Assembly (NCBI GenBank): GCA_947454145.1
Contig: CANGIW010000009.1
Location: 1-32,210, forward strand
Length of the DNA: 32,210 nucleotides
Reading direction: 5' to 3'
Origin: Rickettsiales bacterium
Lineage (GTDB): Bacteria > Pseudomonadota > Alphaproteobacteria > Rickettsiales > Rickettsiaceae
Shown here: one piece after another, positions 14,924 through 23,204 of the stretch
How the letters are laid out: the number at the start of each line of letters is the position of its first letter
Numbering within the stretch: position 1 is the first letter of the stretch
The notes under the pieces: generated by a model
What the model saw: the letters and a program-made list of their open reading frames with translations, nothing else
Told to the model about the DNA's origin: nothing
Database searches by the model: none
Translations under genes and position numbers: made by a program

Positions 14924-16525
14924 ATGAATTTTTCATTTGATCAGAAGCAAGAAAAAATTGATCGTGAAAGCCAAACTGAAAGAGAAAAAGAAAATTTAAT
15001 TAAAGAAACTCAATTATCAATCCAAGATAATAATCAAAATCAAGAGGAATCAAAATCCAGTAATAATTTTATCTTTAGCCGGGAATTAAAGAAAAAAATA
15101 TACAATATTTATTTAAACTCTAATGCAGAATTTTTTACTGCCGAAGATACCTTAAGTTTTGGTCTTATAATGGGTAATATCTATACATTTAATCTTCAAG
15201 CTTTGGATTATCATATTCATATGACTGAGTTGGTTAAAAAATTTTTATATACAAAAAGTCATTTATGGAAAGATCACGAAGGTAATAATTTAGTACATCA
15301 TTTAATAAAAGTATTTTTGACAAATCAAGATTCTCATAATAGCGCTGAAGAAAAAATGACTTATATGTCTGATGTTTTATATATTTTATTCGGACCAACT
15401 TTTTATACCTTTGTCGCTTATATGACAAAAAATAATTATAATCAAACACCTTTGCAAATTGCTGCTATAGAGTCTAGTGAAAATATATATAACCAATTTA
15501 TCTTAAGGCCTCTTTTTGATCTTATTATACGAGGCTATAAAGATTTTAATATAAGTTATATTCTAAAACAAAAAGATAGCAATTATAAAGATGTAATAGA
15601 AGTAGCTATAGAGGGTAATAATATAGCTTTTGTTAAATATCTTATAGATAATATTGAAAATATACCCGCATCCTTAAAAAGATTTAGCGGAGAATATTAT
15701 AGCCAATATAGATTCAATGGACAATCTATATTGCAAAGATATATTGAGATTTTAGATAAAAAAACAATAGCAAATATTGTCAATAAGATTGAAGCTGTTG
15801 ATGGTTACAGTCTTGCGAAATTATTTTTTGCAGATAGGAAAGATGCTTTACAATTGTTAGTTACTAACAAAATAAAGTGGACTACTCAAGACGAAGAAAC
15901 GGGGGATAATTTTCTACATATCTTAGCATTACAAAAATATAAAAAACCATTGCCGGACAATAATTTTTTTAAAAACGCTTCTATAGATGTTAATGTTAAA
16001 AATTCTAAGGGTTACACTGCTTTAGATATAGCTTTTCAAACTAAAAGCTGGAAATTTATAAGCAATATGCGGCATATTAAAGATGCTATAGTGCATTTGG
16101 AGATTTTATATAAGATAAATCTTTCAAGTGCAAAAAATTGTCCGAAGTATATTAAAAAAGCTATATCAGTAGTTTTAAATAAATACCCTAAAGAAATAAA
16201 AGAAAATAAATTAGATTATAACAAAATTATATTAGGCAAACGTTTAAATGATTTGCTAGAGAGTAATTTACAAAAACACCAAAAACTTCATGAAAATACC
16301 AAAATTTTAAATAGTGAGAATCAAGATTTAAATCCTTATGTGGTTTATTTTTTTGATATTTTGGATAAACTTGAACAAGAAACTAAAGCTACAAAAATTG
16401 CTAGTAAAATTTTTTCAAATAAAACATTTAAAGAGCCTAGTTATGATACTTTGGATTTATCTTCATATTTAGAGGAATATTCTAATTATTCGATAAACAA
16501 TTTTTCAGATGATGATATTCCATAA
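14924..16525 (+). CDS. Ankyrin-like repeat protein, candidate effector
   Basis: A 533-residue protein. Residues 1-50 are polar and charged with a coiled-coil-like stretch. From about 115 to 380 there are degenerate ankyrin-like units: DHEGNNLVHHLIKVFL (117-132), NYNQTPLQIAAIESSENI (171-188), YKDVIEVAIEGNNIAFVKYL (221-240), ETGDNFLHILALQKY (325-339) and NSKGYTALDIAFQT (360-373). The C-terminal 150 residues are helical and end in an acidic tail (FSDDDIP). There is no signal peptide. Ankyrin proteins of Rickettsiales are often type I or type IV secreted host-targeting effectors; that role here is inference. The segment LGKRLN...KHQKLHEN (437-458) resembles part of the acidic protein upstream. 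The gene is bracketed by direct repeats of the carbonic anhydrase 3' end, implying arrival or duplication by recombination. Confidence 0.78.
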   Translation: MNFSFDQKQEKIDRESQTEREKENLIKETQLSIQDNNQNQEESKSSNNFIFSRELKKKIYNIYLNSNAEFFTAEDTLSFGLIMGNIYTFNLQALDYHIHMTELVKKFLYTKSHLWKDHEGNNLVHHLIKVFLTNQDSHNSAEEKMTYMSDVLYILFGPTFYTFVAYMTKNNYNQTPLQIAAIESSENIYNQFILRPLFDLIIRGYKDFNISYILKQKDSNYKDVIEVAIEGNNIAFVKYLIDNIENIPASLKRFSGEYYSQYRFNGQSILQRYIEILDKKTIANIVNKIEAVDGYSLAKLFFADRKDALQLLVTNKIKWTTQDEETGDNFLHILALQKYKKPLPDNNFFKNASIDVNVKNSKGYTALDIAFQTKSWKFISNMRHIKDAIVHLEILYKINLSSAKNCPKYIKKAISVVLNKYPKEIKENKLDYNKIILGKRLNDLLESNLQKHQKLHENTKILNSENQDLNPYVVYFFDILDKLEQETKATKIASKIFSNKTFKEPSYDTLDLSSYLEEYSNYSINNFSDDDIP

Positions 16526-16557
16526 ATAGATTTTTTTATAGTAATTAAAAAAAGCTT

Positions 16558-17208
16558 TTAAGATAATACTGAAAACATATTAGTTTTTTTATCTAGCTGA
16601 TATATTGTACCATCCTGTAAGTCAAAATACCAGCAATTTATATTCAAAGTGCCTGCATTTACTGCATCTTTAACGAAAGGAAAAGTCAATAAATTGGATA
16701 AAGAATTTAATATAGACATCTGCATGCACATTTTTATCTTATGCTCAGTTGATTCATTTATATGATCATGCATTATTTTATACTTACTTTCTTTAGCTAC
16801 AGCCATCCATTTGTCTATGAAGTTCTGGTTGTTTTTATATTTATCTTCATCATTAAAAAGAGAAGCTATTCCACCACATTCTGTATGGCCTAAAAGGATA
16901 ATATGCTTTACTTTTAAAAAACTAACTGCGAATTCTATAGCAGCACTAGTACCGTGATATCCATTATCACCATATTCACAAGGAGGGACTATATTTGCTA
17001 CATTCCTAATAACAAATAATTCCCCTGGCTTGCTATTGGTAATAATGGCTGGGTCAACCCTTGAATCAGAGCAGGCTATAACACATATTTCTGGAGTTTG
17101 TCCCTTAGATAATTCTTTAAATAATTTCCTTTTCTCTGTGTTTTCTTGAAAAAATTCCTTTTTAAAAAGTAAATGATTTTGTATAAGTTTTGAGATTGAA
17201 TCGGACAT
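16558..17208 (-). CDS. Beta-class carbonic anhydrase
   Basis: A 216-residue zinc enzyme for reversible CO2 hydration, supplying bicarbonate and helping pH control in the cytosol. Zinc ligands Cys46 (CSDSRVDP, with the Asp48/Arg50 dyad), His108 and Cys111 (HTECGG) are all present, as is the RNVANIVPP block (68-76). Length is normal. It is the last gene of the lepA-rnc-ctaA-carbonic anhydrase run, 7 bp after ctaA. Its final 56 codons exist as a second decayed copy 1.94 kb downstream (14618-14788), on the other side of the ankyrin-like gene. Between its stop and the ankyrin gene stop is only an A/T stem (ttttttta at 16531-16538, taaaaaaa at 16546-16553), a poor terminator. Confidence 0.95.
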   Translation of the reverse strand: MSDSISKLIQNHLLFKKEFFQENTEKRKLFKELSKGQTPEICVIACSDSRVDPAIITNSKPGELFVIRNVANIVPPCEYGDNGYHGTSAAIEFAVSFLKVKHIILLGHTECGGIASLFNDEDKYKNNQNFIDKWMAVAKESKYKIMHDHINESTEHKIKMCMQMSILNSLSNLLTFPFVKDAVNAGTLNINCWYFDLQDGTIYQLDKKTNMFSVLS

Positions 17209-17215
17209 ATAATTA

Positions 17216-18223
17216 TTAATTTGTTAATTTATACAAAGAAAATTTTGTGAATAGTAATACAATGCTTAACAATAAAATACTAAAGGCTTGATGTATTATA
17301 GCATAATTTAAAGATAAAAGGGATAATAAAGTTAATACCCCCAAAAGCATCTGCACAAAAACTAGGCTAAATAGAATTAAGGCTAATATATATTGTTTTT
17401 TATTTACCAAATGCAACGATATTAATATCGTTAGTAAAGATATTATATAAGAAGTGATTCTGTGTAAAAATTGTACACCCACTGGATCATTAAAAATATT
17501 AAAATCTAATTTGGATATTTCTGGTGGTATTATATATCCGTTCATCAAAGGAAAACTATTATAAACAAGTCCACCTTTGAGGCCTGCAACAAAAGCACCT
17601 AAAACTATTTGCCAAAATAGCAGTCCTGAAAATGGGATAAGTAAATTTTTTAATGAATTTAGCGATGCTATTTTGGAAGAGCTCAATTTTAAACTATCAA
17701 ACAAACGCCATATTAGTAAAGAATATAATGTGGCAGCACCCAATAAATGAATAGCAAGTCTGTAATGACTAACATGAGGGGCGTTCTTTAAGCCACTTTT
17801 CACCATATACCAACCTATAATTCCTTGCGCTATTACAAGTAAACTATATATAATAGGTTGAAAAATACTTTTAAATTTTCCTTTAAAGTAAAAATACCAA
17901 CAAGGTAATATTATCACAAGTCCTACAAGTCGAGCTATTATTCTATGTATATATTCCAGCCAAAAAATATTCTTAAATTCAGCTAAAGACATGCTGTTGT
18001 TTATTATTATAAATTCTGGAGAAGTTTTATATTTATTAAACTCTATAATCCATTCTTGAGTAGTGATAGGGGGTAGGATTTTAAGCAGCTGCCATTCTGT
18101 CATAGAAAGCCCAGATTGCTTGAGTCTAGTAAGTCCACCTATTATTATAGTGGTAAATATAAATATTAAAGACACAAATAGCCAATATAGATAAAATCTA
18201 TCATGAACTGAAGTTTTGACCAT
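17216..18223 (-). CDS. ctaA: Haem A synthase (CtaA/COX15)
   Basis: A 335-residue integral membrane enzyme, about eight transmembrane helices, that oxidises the methyl group of haem O to make haem A for cytochrome aa3 oxidase. Candidate haem-ligand histidines are at expected places: His93 in LEYIHRIIARLVG, His159 in YRLAIHLLGA, His254 in VQFLHRITSY and His311 in AIIHQAFS. The TRLKQSGLSMTEWQLLKILPP and AGLKGGLVYNSFPLMNG blocks identify the alphaproteobacterial/mitochondrial type. It lies 23 bp after rnc and 7 bp before the carbonic anhydrase gene. It depends on haem, whose synthesis includes HemF from this window. Confidence 0.96.
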   Translation of the reverse strand: MVKTSVHDRFYLYWLFVSLIFIFTTIIIGGLTRLKQSGLSMTEWQLLKILPPITTQEWIIEFNKYKTSPEFIIINNSMSLAEFKNIFWLEYIHRIIARLVGLVIILPCWYFYFKGKFKSIFQPIIYSLLVIAQGIIGWYMVKSGLKNAPHVSHYRLAIHLLGAATLYSLLIWRLFDSLKLSSSKIASLNSLKNLLIPFSGLLFWQIVLGAFVAGLKGGLVYNSFPLMNGYIIPPEISKLDFNIFNDPVGVQFLHRITSYIISLLTILISLHLVNKKQYILALILFSLVFVQMLLGVLTLLSLLSLNYAIIHQAFSILLLSIVLLFTKFSLYKLTN

Positions 18224-18246
18224 ATAGATGAGTATAGTTTTTTATG

Positions 18247-18957
18247 TTATGAGGGTAGTAACTTTAATTTTTTTAACATATCTATTGCTGCTGCTTTTTC
18301 AGCTGATTTTTTATTTTTCCCTAAAGCTTGAGAAGGTTTTTGACCTTTAAGTTCTAGGATAACTTTAAAATTTAAATCATGCGCTGGGCCGTATGTTTCT
18401 TGAAGTTTATAATTAGGTGTAGTTGATAAATGTTTATGCGCAAATTCTTGTAATGCCGTTTTAGGATCAGCCTCAATTTCAATATCTTTTTTCAAATATT
18501 TACTCCAAAGTTGCAATATAATTGCAGAAATCTTGACTATTCCTTCTTTTTCTTTGCTATCTAAATATATTGCAGCGATTAGTGCTTCCATAGCATTCTC
18601 AAGATTTTTAGGGTTACTTCTACCACCCATCATTTCTTCACCTGCATCAAGTAATAAAAATTTTGATAGCTCTATATCAGAAGCAACTTTTGCTAAAGTA
18701 TCCCGGCAAACTAATGACATACGCAGCTTAGATAATTTTCCTTCTGAGTAATTTGAAAAATCTGTGAATAATTTTTCAGATATTATAAAATTCAACAAAC
18801 TATCGCCTAAAAATTCAAGCCTTTCATAGCTTTGAGTATATTGTGCTTTTGCTTTTAAAGATGGGTGCATTAATGCCAACTCCAACAGTTCTAGGCTATA
18901 AAATGTATAATTAATATTATTTTGTAATAAGAATACATCAGCTTTTTGTTCTATCAT
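18247..18957 (-). CDS. rnc: Ribonuclease III
   Basis: A 236-residue dsRNA endonuclease for rRNA and mRNA processing. The signature ERLEFLGDSLL is at 45-55, with catalytic Glu45 and Asp52 by E. coli equivalence. The second active-site helix reads NLENAMEALIAAIYLD (118-133), giving Glu124, but Asn121 where E. coli has Asp114. The C-terminal dsRNA-binding domain starts at DPKTALQEFAH (164-174) and ends with KKSAEKAAAIDMLKKL. The start codon follows the lepA stop directly (TAAATG), so translation is probably coupled. The usual lepB-rnc-era neighbours are not here; lepA takes the upstream place. Confidence 0.95.
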   Translation of the reverse strand: MIEQKADVFLLQNNINYTFYSLELLELALMHPSLKAKAQYTQSYERLEFLGDSLLNFIISEKLFTDFSNYSEGKLSKLRMSLVCRDTLAKVASDIELSKFLLLDAGEEMMGGRSNPKNLENAMEALIAAIYLDSKEKEGIVKISAIILQLWSKYLKKDIEIEADPKTALQEFAHKHLSTTPNYKLQETYGPAHDLNFKVILELKGQKPSQALGKNKKSAEKAAAIDMLKKLKLLPS

Positions 18958-20757
18958 TTAGCTATTATCAAGTCTTAAAACTTTTATGAAAGCTGATTGA
19001 GGAATTTCAACATCTCCTACCATACGCATACGTTTCTTACCAGCTTTTTGTTTTTCTAATAATTTTCTTTTTCTTGTAATATCTCCTCCGTAACATTTAG
19101 CAAGCACATCCTTGCGCAAAGCTTTTACTGTTTCTCGAGCTATAATTTTACTACCAATACTTGCTTGAACCGCTATTTGGAATAATTGTGGGGGGATTAA
19201 ATCTTTTAATCTAACGCATAATTCTCTTCCTCTTGATTCAGCTCTTGATCTATGCAACATTAATGATAAAGCGTCTACGGCGTTACCATTTACTAAAATA
19301 TTCAATCTAACAAGATCACCTTCCTCATAGCTATCAATATGCCAGTCAAAACTAGCATAACCTTTGGAGCAGGATTTTAGTTTATCATAAAAATCAAAAA
19401 CGATCTCATTTAAGGGTAAATGATAGATAACCATGACACGTGATCCTACATAAGTAAGTTCTATCTGTCTTCCGCGTTTTTCTGTGCATAAGCTTAATAC
19501 GTTACCTAAATAAGTATCGGGTAGCATGATCGTAGCTTTTACCCAAGGTTCTTCCATATGATCAATTTTGGTAATTTCGGGTAAATCGGCAGGATTATGA
19601 ATGTCTAATTTTTCTCCGTTTTTAGTATATACGTGATAAATAACACTAGGGGCTGTAGTAATTAAATCTAATTCAAACTCACGTTCTAATCTTTCTTGAA
19701 TGATTTCTAGATGTAATAAGCCTAAAAAGCCACATCTAAAACCAAAGCCTAAAGCGTTAGAGCTTTCAGCTTCAAATTCAAAGCTAGCATCATTTAAACG
19801 TAATTTAGATAAAGAGTCTTTTAGTTTTTCAAATTGAGAGGCATCTGTAGGGTATAATCCACAAAATACTACGGGTAAATTTGGTTTGAATCCAGCAAGA
19901 GCTTGATCGCATTGTTTTTTTGTTTCAGTTATTGTATCCCCAACTTTACAATCAGCTACTTGTTTGATATTGGCAATAATAAAACCTATTTCGCCAGCTT
20001 TTAAAGAAGGCGTTGGGTATTTTTTAGGGGTAAAAAAACCAACATTTTCTACTTCGTAATTAGCAATTGCTGCCATAAAACGTATTTGCATAGATGGTTT
20101 AATCTCACCATCTATAACTCGTACCAAAATAACAACACCCAAATATTGGTCATACCAACTATCTATCAATAAAGCTTTTAATGGTTTGTCAATATCACCT
20201 GTAGGAGCTGGTAATCTTGTTACAATAGCTTCCAACACTTCATTTATACCTATACCGCTTTTAGCTGATATTAATACCGAATTTTGAGCATCAATTCCTA
20301 TAACATTTTCTATTTGATCTTTTGTAGCTTCAACTTCAGAAGCAGGTAGATCAATTTTATTTAAAACAGGTATAATTTCGTGACTATTATCTATAGCTTG
20401 ATAAACATTTGCTAATGTTTGGGCTTCAACCCCCTGAGTCGAATCCACAACAAGCAAAGATCCTTCACATGCAGCCAAGGAACGACTTACTTCATAAGCA
20501 AAATCAACATGTCCAGGAGTATCTATCAAATTTAATTGATATGTTTTACCATCTTGTGCTGTGTAAAATAATCTTACAGTTTGAGCTTTTATAGTAATAC
20601 CGCGTTCTTTTTCTATATCCATAGAGTCTAGCACTTGTGCAGACATTTCTCTTTCTTGCAACCCCCCACATGTTCTTATGAGACAATCTGCCAATGTAGA
20701 TTTTCCATGATCGATATGAGCGATAATAGAAAAATTTCTTATATGCGTTATAGACAT
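18958..20757 (-). CDS. lepA: Elongation factor 4 (LepA)
   Basis: A 599-residue translational GTPase that acts on ribosomes (back-translocation or initiation/biogenesis quality control). GTPase motifs are G1 AHIDHGKS (13-20), the G2 region [11 protein letters not shown]3 DTPGH (79-83) and G4 NKID (133-136). The LepA-specific C-terminal domain is present, including [20 protein letters not shown] and the [10 protein letters not shown] end. Length is the family norm. It is the first gene of a four-gene leftward run with rnc, ctaA and carbonic anhydrase, and a good promoter precedes it at 20788-20816. There is no clear Shine-Dalgarno. Confidence 0.98.
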   Translation of the reverse strand: MSITHIRNFSIIAHIDHGKSTLADCLIRTCGGLQEREMSAQVLDSMDIEKERGITIKAQTVRLFYTAQDGKTYQLNLIDTPGHVDFAYEVSRSLAACEGSLLVVDSTQGVEAQTLANVYQAIDNSHEIIPVLNKIDLPASEVEATKDQIENVIGIDAQNSVLISAKSGIGINEVLEAIVTRLPAPTGDIDKPLKALLIDSWYDQYLGVVILVRVIDGEIKPSMQIRFMAAIANYEVENVGFFTPKKYPTPSLKAGEIGFIIANIKQVADCKVGDTITETKKQCDQALAGFKPNLPVVFCGLYPTDASQFEKLKDSLSKLRLNDASFEFEAESSNALGFGFRCGFLGLLHLEIIQERLEREFELDLITTAPSVIYHVYTKNGEKLDIHNPADLPEITKIDHMEEPWVKATIMLPDTYLGNVLSLCTEKRGRQIELTYVGSRVMVIYHLPLNEIVFDFYDKLKSCSKGYASFDWHIDSYEEGDLVRLNILVNGNAVDALSLMLHRSRAESRGRELCVRLKDLIPPQLFQIAVQASIGSKIIARETVKALRKDVLAKCYGGDITRKRKLLEKQKAGKKRMRMVGDVEIPQSAFIKVLRLDNS

Positions 20758-20787
20758 TTTTGTATAAAGTTATTCAAATTTATACAA

Positions 20788-20816
20788 ATCATAAAACTTT
20801 TCTTCAAAGCTTTCAA
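20788..20816 (-). promoter_or_regulatory. Sigma70-type promoter for lepA-rnc-ctaA-carbonic anhydrase
   Basis: On the minus strand TTGAAA (20816-20811, 5 of 6), a 17-bp spacer and TATGAT (20793-20788, 5 of 6) predict a start near 20781, giving a leader of about 24 nt. Confidence 0.6.
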
Positions 20817-20967
20817 GTTTTATAGCGAAATAAATGCACATAATGATTTTTTATAGATATATATCGCACTAAAAATTAAACATAAGTACTAATTGTACAA
20901 ATCTAAAATATTTTTTTACAAAATTCTGTAACTTTAAGTTGCAAGCTGGTTTTTTTATGTGCTAAGA

Positions 20968-20997
20968 TTTAGCTTTGAGTTGTATTTATTGTATAAT
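20968..20997 (+). promoter_or_regulatory. Possible promoter for the 21040 exported-protein gene
   Basis: A perfect -10 TATAAT at 20992-20997 lies 42 bp before the start codon. The best -35 at allowed spacing is TTTAGC (20968-20973, 18-bp spacer), only 3 of 6, so the promoter would depend on the -10 or an activator. Confidence 0.3.
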
Positions 20998-21039
20998 TTT
21001 TACCAGAGATGTATAAATAATGTTTGAATAAGTAAAAGT

Positions 21040-22515
21040 ATGATTAAAAAATCTTTTTGGCTGAATACGCTATTTTATTTGTTGCTTTTTACTGATATTA
21101 CGCAAGCTATGAATATAAATTTAGATGATATTTATCAAGAAGTTACGGAAGAAATATCAAGTGTACTTTATCAAAAAGCTTTGCGAGAGATACCTAACAT
21201 CGATAAAAATACTTGGATCAATATGGCTAAAGATAATAATTTAGGCGAGGTAGATAATATTAAATCAGCTATAAATAATATCTCAAATGATATGATTGTT
21301 AAAACTTTTAGAGACAATAACTTGTTAATAAAAAAAGCTATACCCTATATTTTCAGGGGTCAGATTAGGAGGGCTGTGAATAATATTATCCATAATCAAA
21401 TTGATGATGAAAATCAACGCGAGCGTGAATATCAGTTTTCTGATATTCAAGGATCTTTGATACATGAAATTTCTAGTGAAAATGATGATAATATAGAGGA
21501 AATAGTTGATAAAATAGCGCTATATTTTGTTCACACTAAACAAACGTATAATGTTATTGATATTGCAGAAAATATTCAACTCGAAGATAGAAATTTATAC
21601 CAACAGCGCTTTCAAGAATATCAAGTACAAGATCAATTATTTGCACAAGAGCGCTTTAATTCTGCTTTAGTTGATAACCTAATAAATGAATTGGCAGAAG
21701 TTACATCCGATAACACTAAGACATTTGTAATGGATAAAATGATAGATTTTAATAATTTTATCGGTAACACATATAATAACAAATTAAAAACAAAAGATTT
21801 AAAAATTGGCCTTACTACTCTAACTCATTGGAATGCTAATAGGCAATCAATAAATCAAGCTTTATTGATTAATACATATGGGAAATATGATTTTAATATA
21901 TCAAAGAAATTGCAATTACATACAAAAGCATCTGTAGTTGGCGGATCATTTTCTGCTGAACATAATAACTCTAAAAATATAGGACAATTTATGAGTGGGG
22001 GGTATGCTGAGTGTAAATTAGTGCACGTAAAAAATAACTTATCATTAAAAGTTAGTTATAAAGATTTTCACGGAAAAAGTGAGTTTTGTAGTCAAGCTAG
22101 CTTACCTTTTTGTAGTAGTATGGATATACTTTTTGAAGTTCGCAAAGAATTTTTAAGAAATTCATATTATAGAGATCAAGACAAGAAAACCACTTGGGGA
22201 ATTTATTTAAACACTTATGAGGGTGGATATAAGTTAAGTAATTATGTAGGTTTTTCTACAAAAAGTAGTATCTCGATAGGGAGTGATTTTAGTTTCTCAT
22301 TCAAAAATAACAGATTTTCATTTTTCTCTAATTTATGCTATACTCCTGTAAAAAATTTTATTGAAAATTTTGAAGATAATTTCGTAGATATTGGGGCTAT
22401 GTTTCATTTTTGCATAGCTAAAAATTATTATTTGAACGGTTATTTTATTGCAAAACAAAATAAGGTGGATGATATAGATGTTATTGGTGCATTAAATCTT
22501 TCCTTGCAAATATAA
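21040..22515 (+). CDS. Exported protein with likely C-terminal outer-membrane beta-barrel
   Basis: A 491-residue protein with a clear signal peptide (basic MIKK, hydrophobic WLNTLFYLLLF, likely cleavage after TQA at 23). Residues 24 to about 245 are polar and helical, with a Gln/Glu-rich section around 185-205. From about 250 to the end the pattern changes to alternating polar and hydrophobic strands with many aromatic residues (for example LSLKVSYKDF, SISIGSDFSFSF, RFSFFSNLCY), ending in VIGALNLSLQI. This resembles a beta-barrel of 10-12 strands and an autotransporter-like passenger-barrel order, as in Sca-type surface antigens, although the final residue is Ile rather than the usual Phe. 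I recognise no named family. The gene stands alone, divergent from lepA. Confidence 0.7.
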   Translation: MIKKSFWLNTLFYLLLFTDITQAMNINLDDIYQEVTEEISSVLYQKALREIPNIDKNTWINMAKDNNLGEVDNIKSAINNISNDMIVKTFRDNNLLIKKAIPYIFRGQIRRAVNNIIHNQIDDENQREREYQFSDIQGSLIHEISSENDDNIEEIVDKIALYFVHTKQTYNVIDIAENIQLEDRNLYQQRFQEYQVQDQLFAQERFNSALVDNLINELAEVTSDNTKTFVMDKMIDFNNFIGNTYNNKLKTKDLKIGLTTLTHWNANRQSINQALLINTYGKYDFNISKKLQLHTKASVVGGSFSAEHNNSKNIGQFMSGGYAECKLVHVKNNLSLKVSYKDFHGKSEFCSQASLPFCSSMDILFEVRKEFLRNSYYRDQDKKTTWGIYLNTYEGGYKLSNYVGFSTKSSISIGSDFSFSFKNNRFSFFSNLCYTPVKNFIENFEDNFVDIGAMFHFCIAKNYYLNGYFIAKQNKVDDIDVIGALNLSLQI

Positions 22516-23204
22516 AGATTAATTTTAGCTGATTCTATCCAGTTCTGAAATCTAAATTTTTTTCTGTAAATAAATTCAATAAAAAATTCAGTATACGAAT
22601 TATAAAGTCTTGTTTTGTCCATTTATTTAAGTTAACATTATTTTCTTGATAGGGTTAAGATCGGAAGTCATTATATTTGTAGTTTTTGAAACTAATATGC
22701 TTTGACATATGATATCTTTTCAGTTAGCATATTTTAGTCTTGAGTGCGTTTTTGAGGAGATAAGAATTTCAAAAGTATATAAAATAATTCTGCAAAGACT
22801 AACTGTCAAACGTTTTATAAACTAGTGTAAATTTGTATTTAGGAAACAGTATATATAGTAACAAATTAATAGGAATATAAAAAGACATCTGTAGATATTT
22901 AATTCTAAATGACTATAAAATGTTGTTTGTAATTTTGTTATTGTCTTGTTAACTTATTGAGTTGTTCTTTAGTTTAATGCTTATTTAGAAATGCTTTAAT
23001 GCGGTAGTTAATAATTAATATATTTTACGATACTGCTGCTCCGCATAAATTATACTCAGTATTATAAATAAAAAAATATAATAGAATACTATGGTAAAAT
23101 CTAGTATAACATCTAGCTCATATTTAATAACTGTTTCGTTTTCCTTATAATCATCCAAATTTAAGTTTGTTTAATAATATTATTTTAGTAGAAATTTTTA
23201 TCAT
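22516..23204. other. Long intergenic region upstream of rpoB
   Basis: 689 bp without a convincing gene. It contains a promoter-like element at 22702-22730, an atgcgg/ccgcat inverted repeat with a long loop (22999-23046) and several TATAAT-like runs near 23077 that lack good -35 partners. No tRNA and no rplJL sequence is visible. The left part can be read on the minus strand as a short frame (to 22622) with no support. It may hold a long rpoB leader, an unrecognised small RNA or decayed sequence. Confidence 0.5.
22702..22730 (+). promoter_or_regulatory. Promoter-like element far upstream of rpoB
   Basis: A perfect -35 TTGACA (22702-22707) is followed after 17 bp by TAGCAT (22725-22730, 4 of 6). 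If used for rpoB it would give a leader of about 470 nt; otherwise it might drive an unannotated small RNA. Confidence 0.35.

Noticed and set aside
16531-16553. A/T-only hairpin between the ankyrin-like and carbonic anhydrase genes as an intrinsic terminator
   Set aside because: The stem has no G-C pairs, so it is unlikely to terminate transcription efficiently.
22440-22622. 60-residue minus-strand frame starting MDKTRLYN, faintly like the N-terminus of some IS5-type transposases
   Set aside because: The resemblance is a handful of residues with needed gaps, and half the frame lies antisense to the exported-protein gene.
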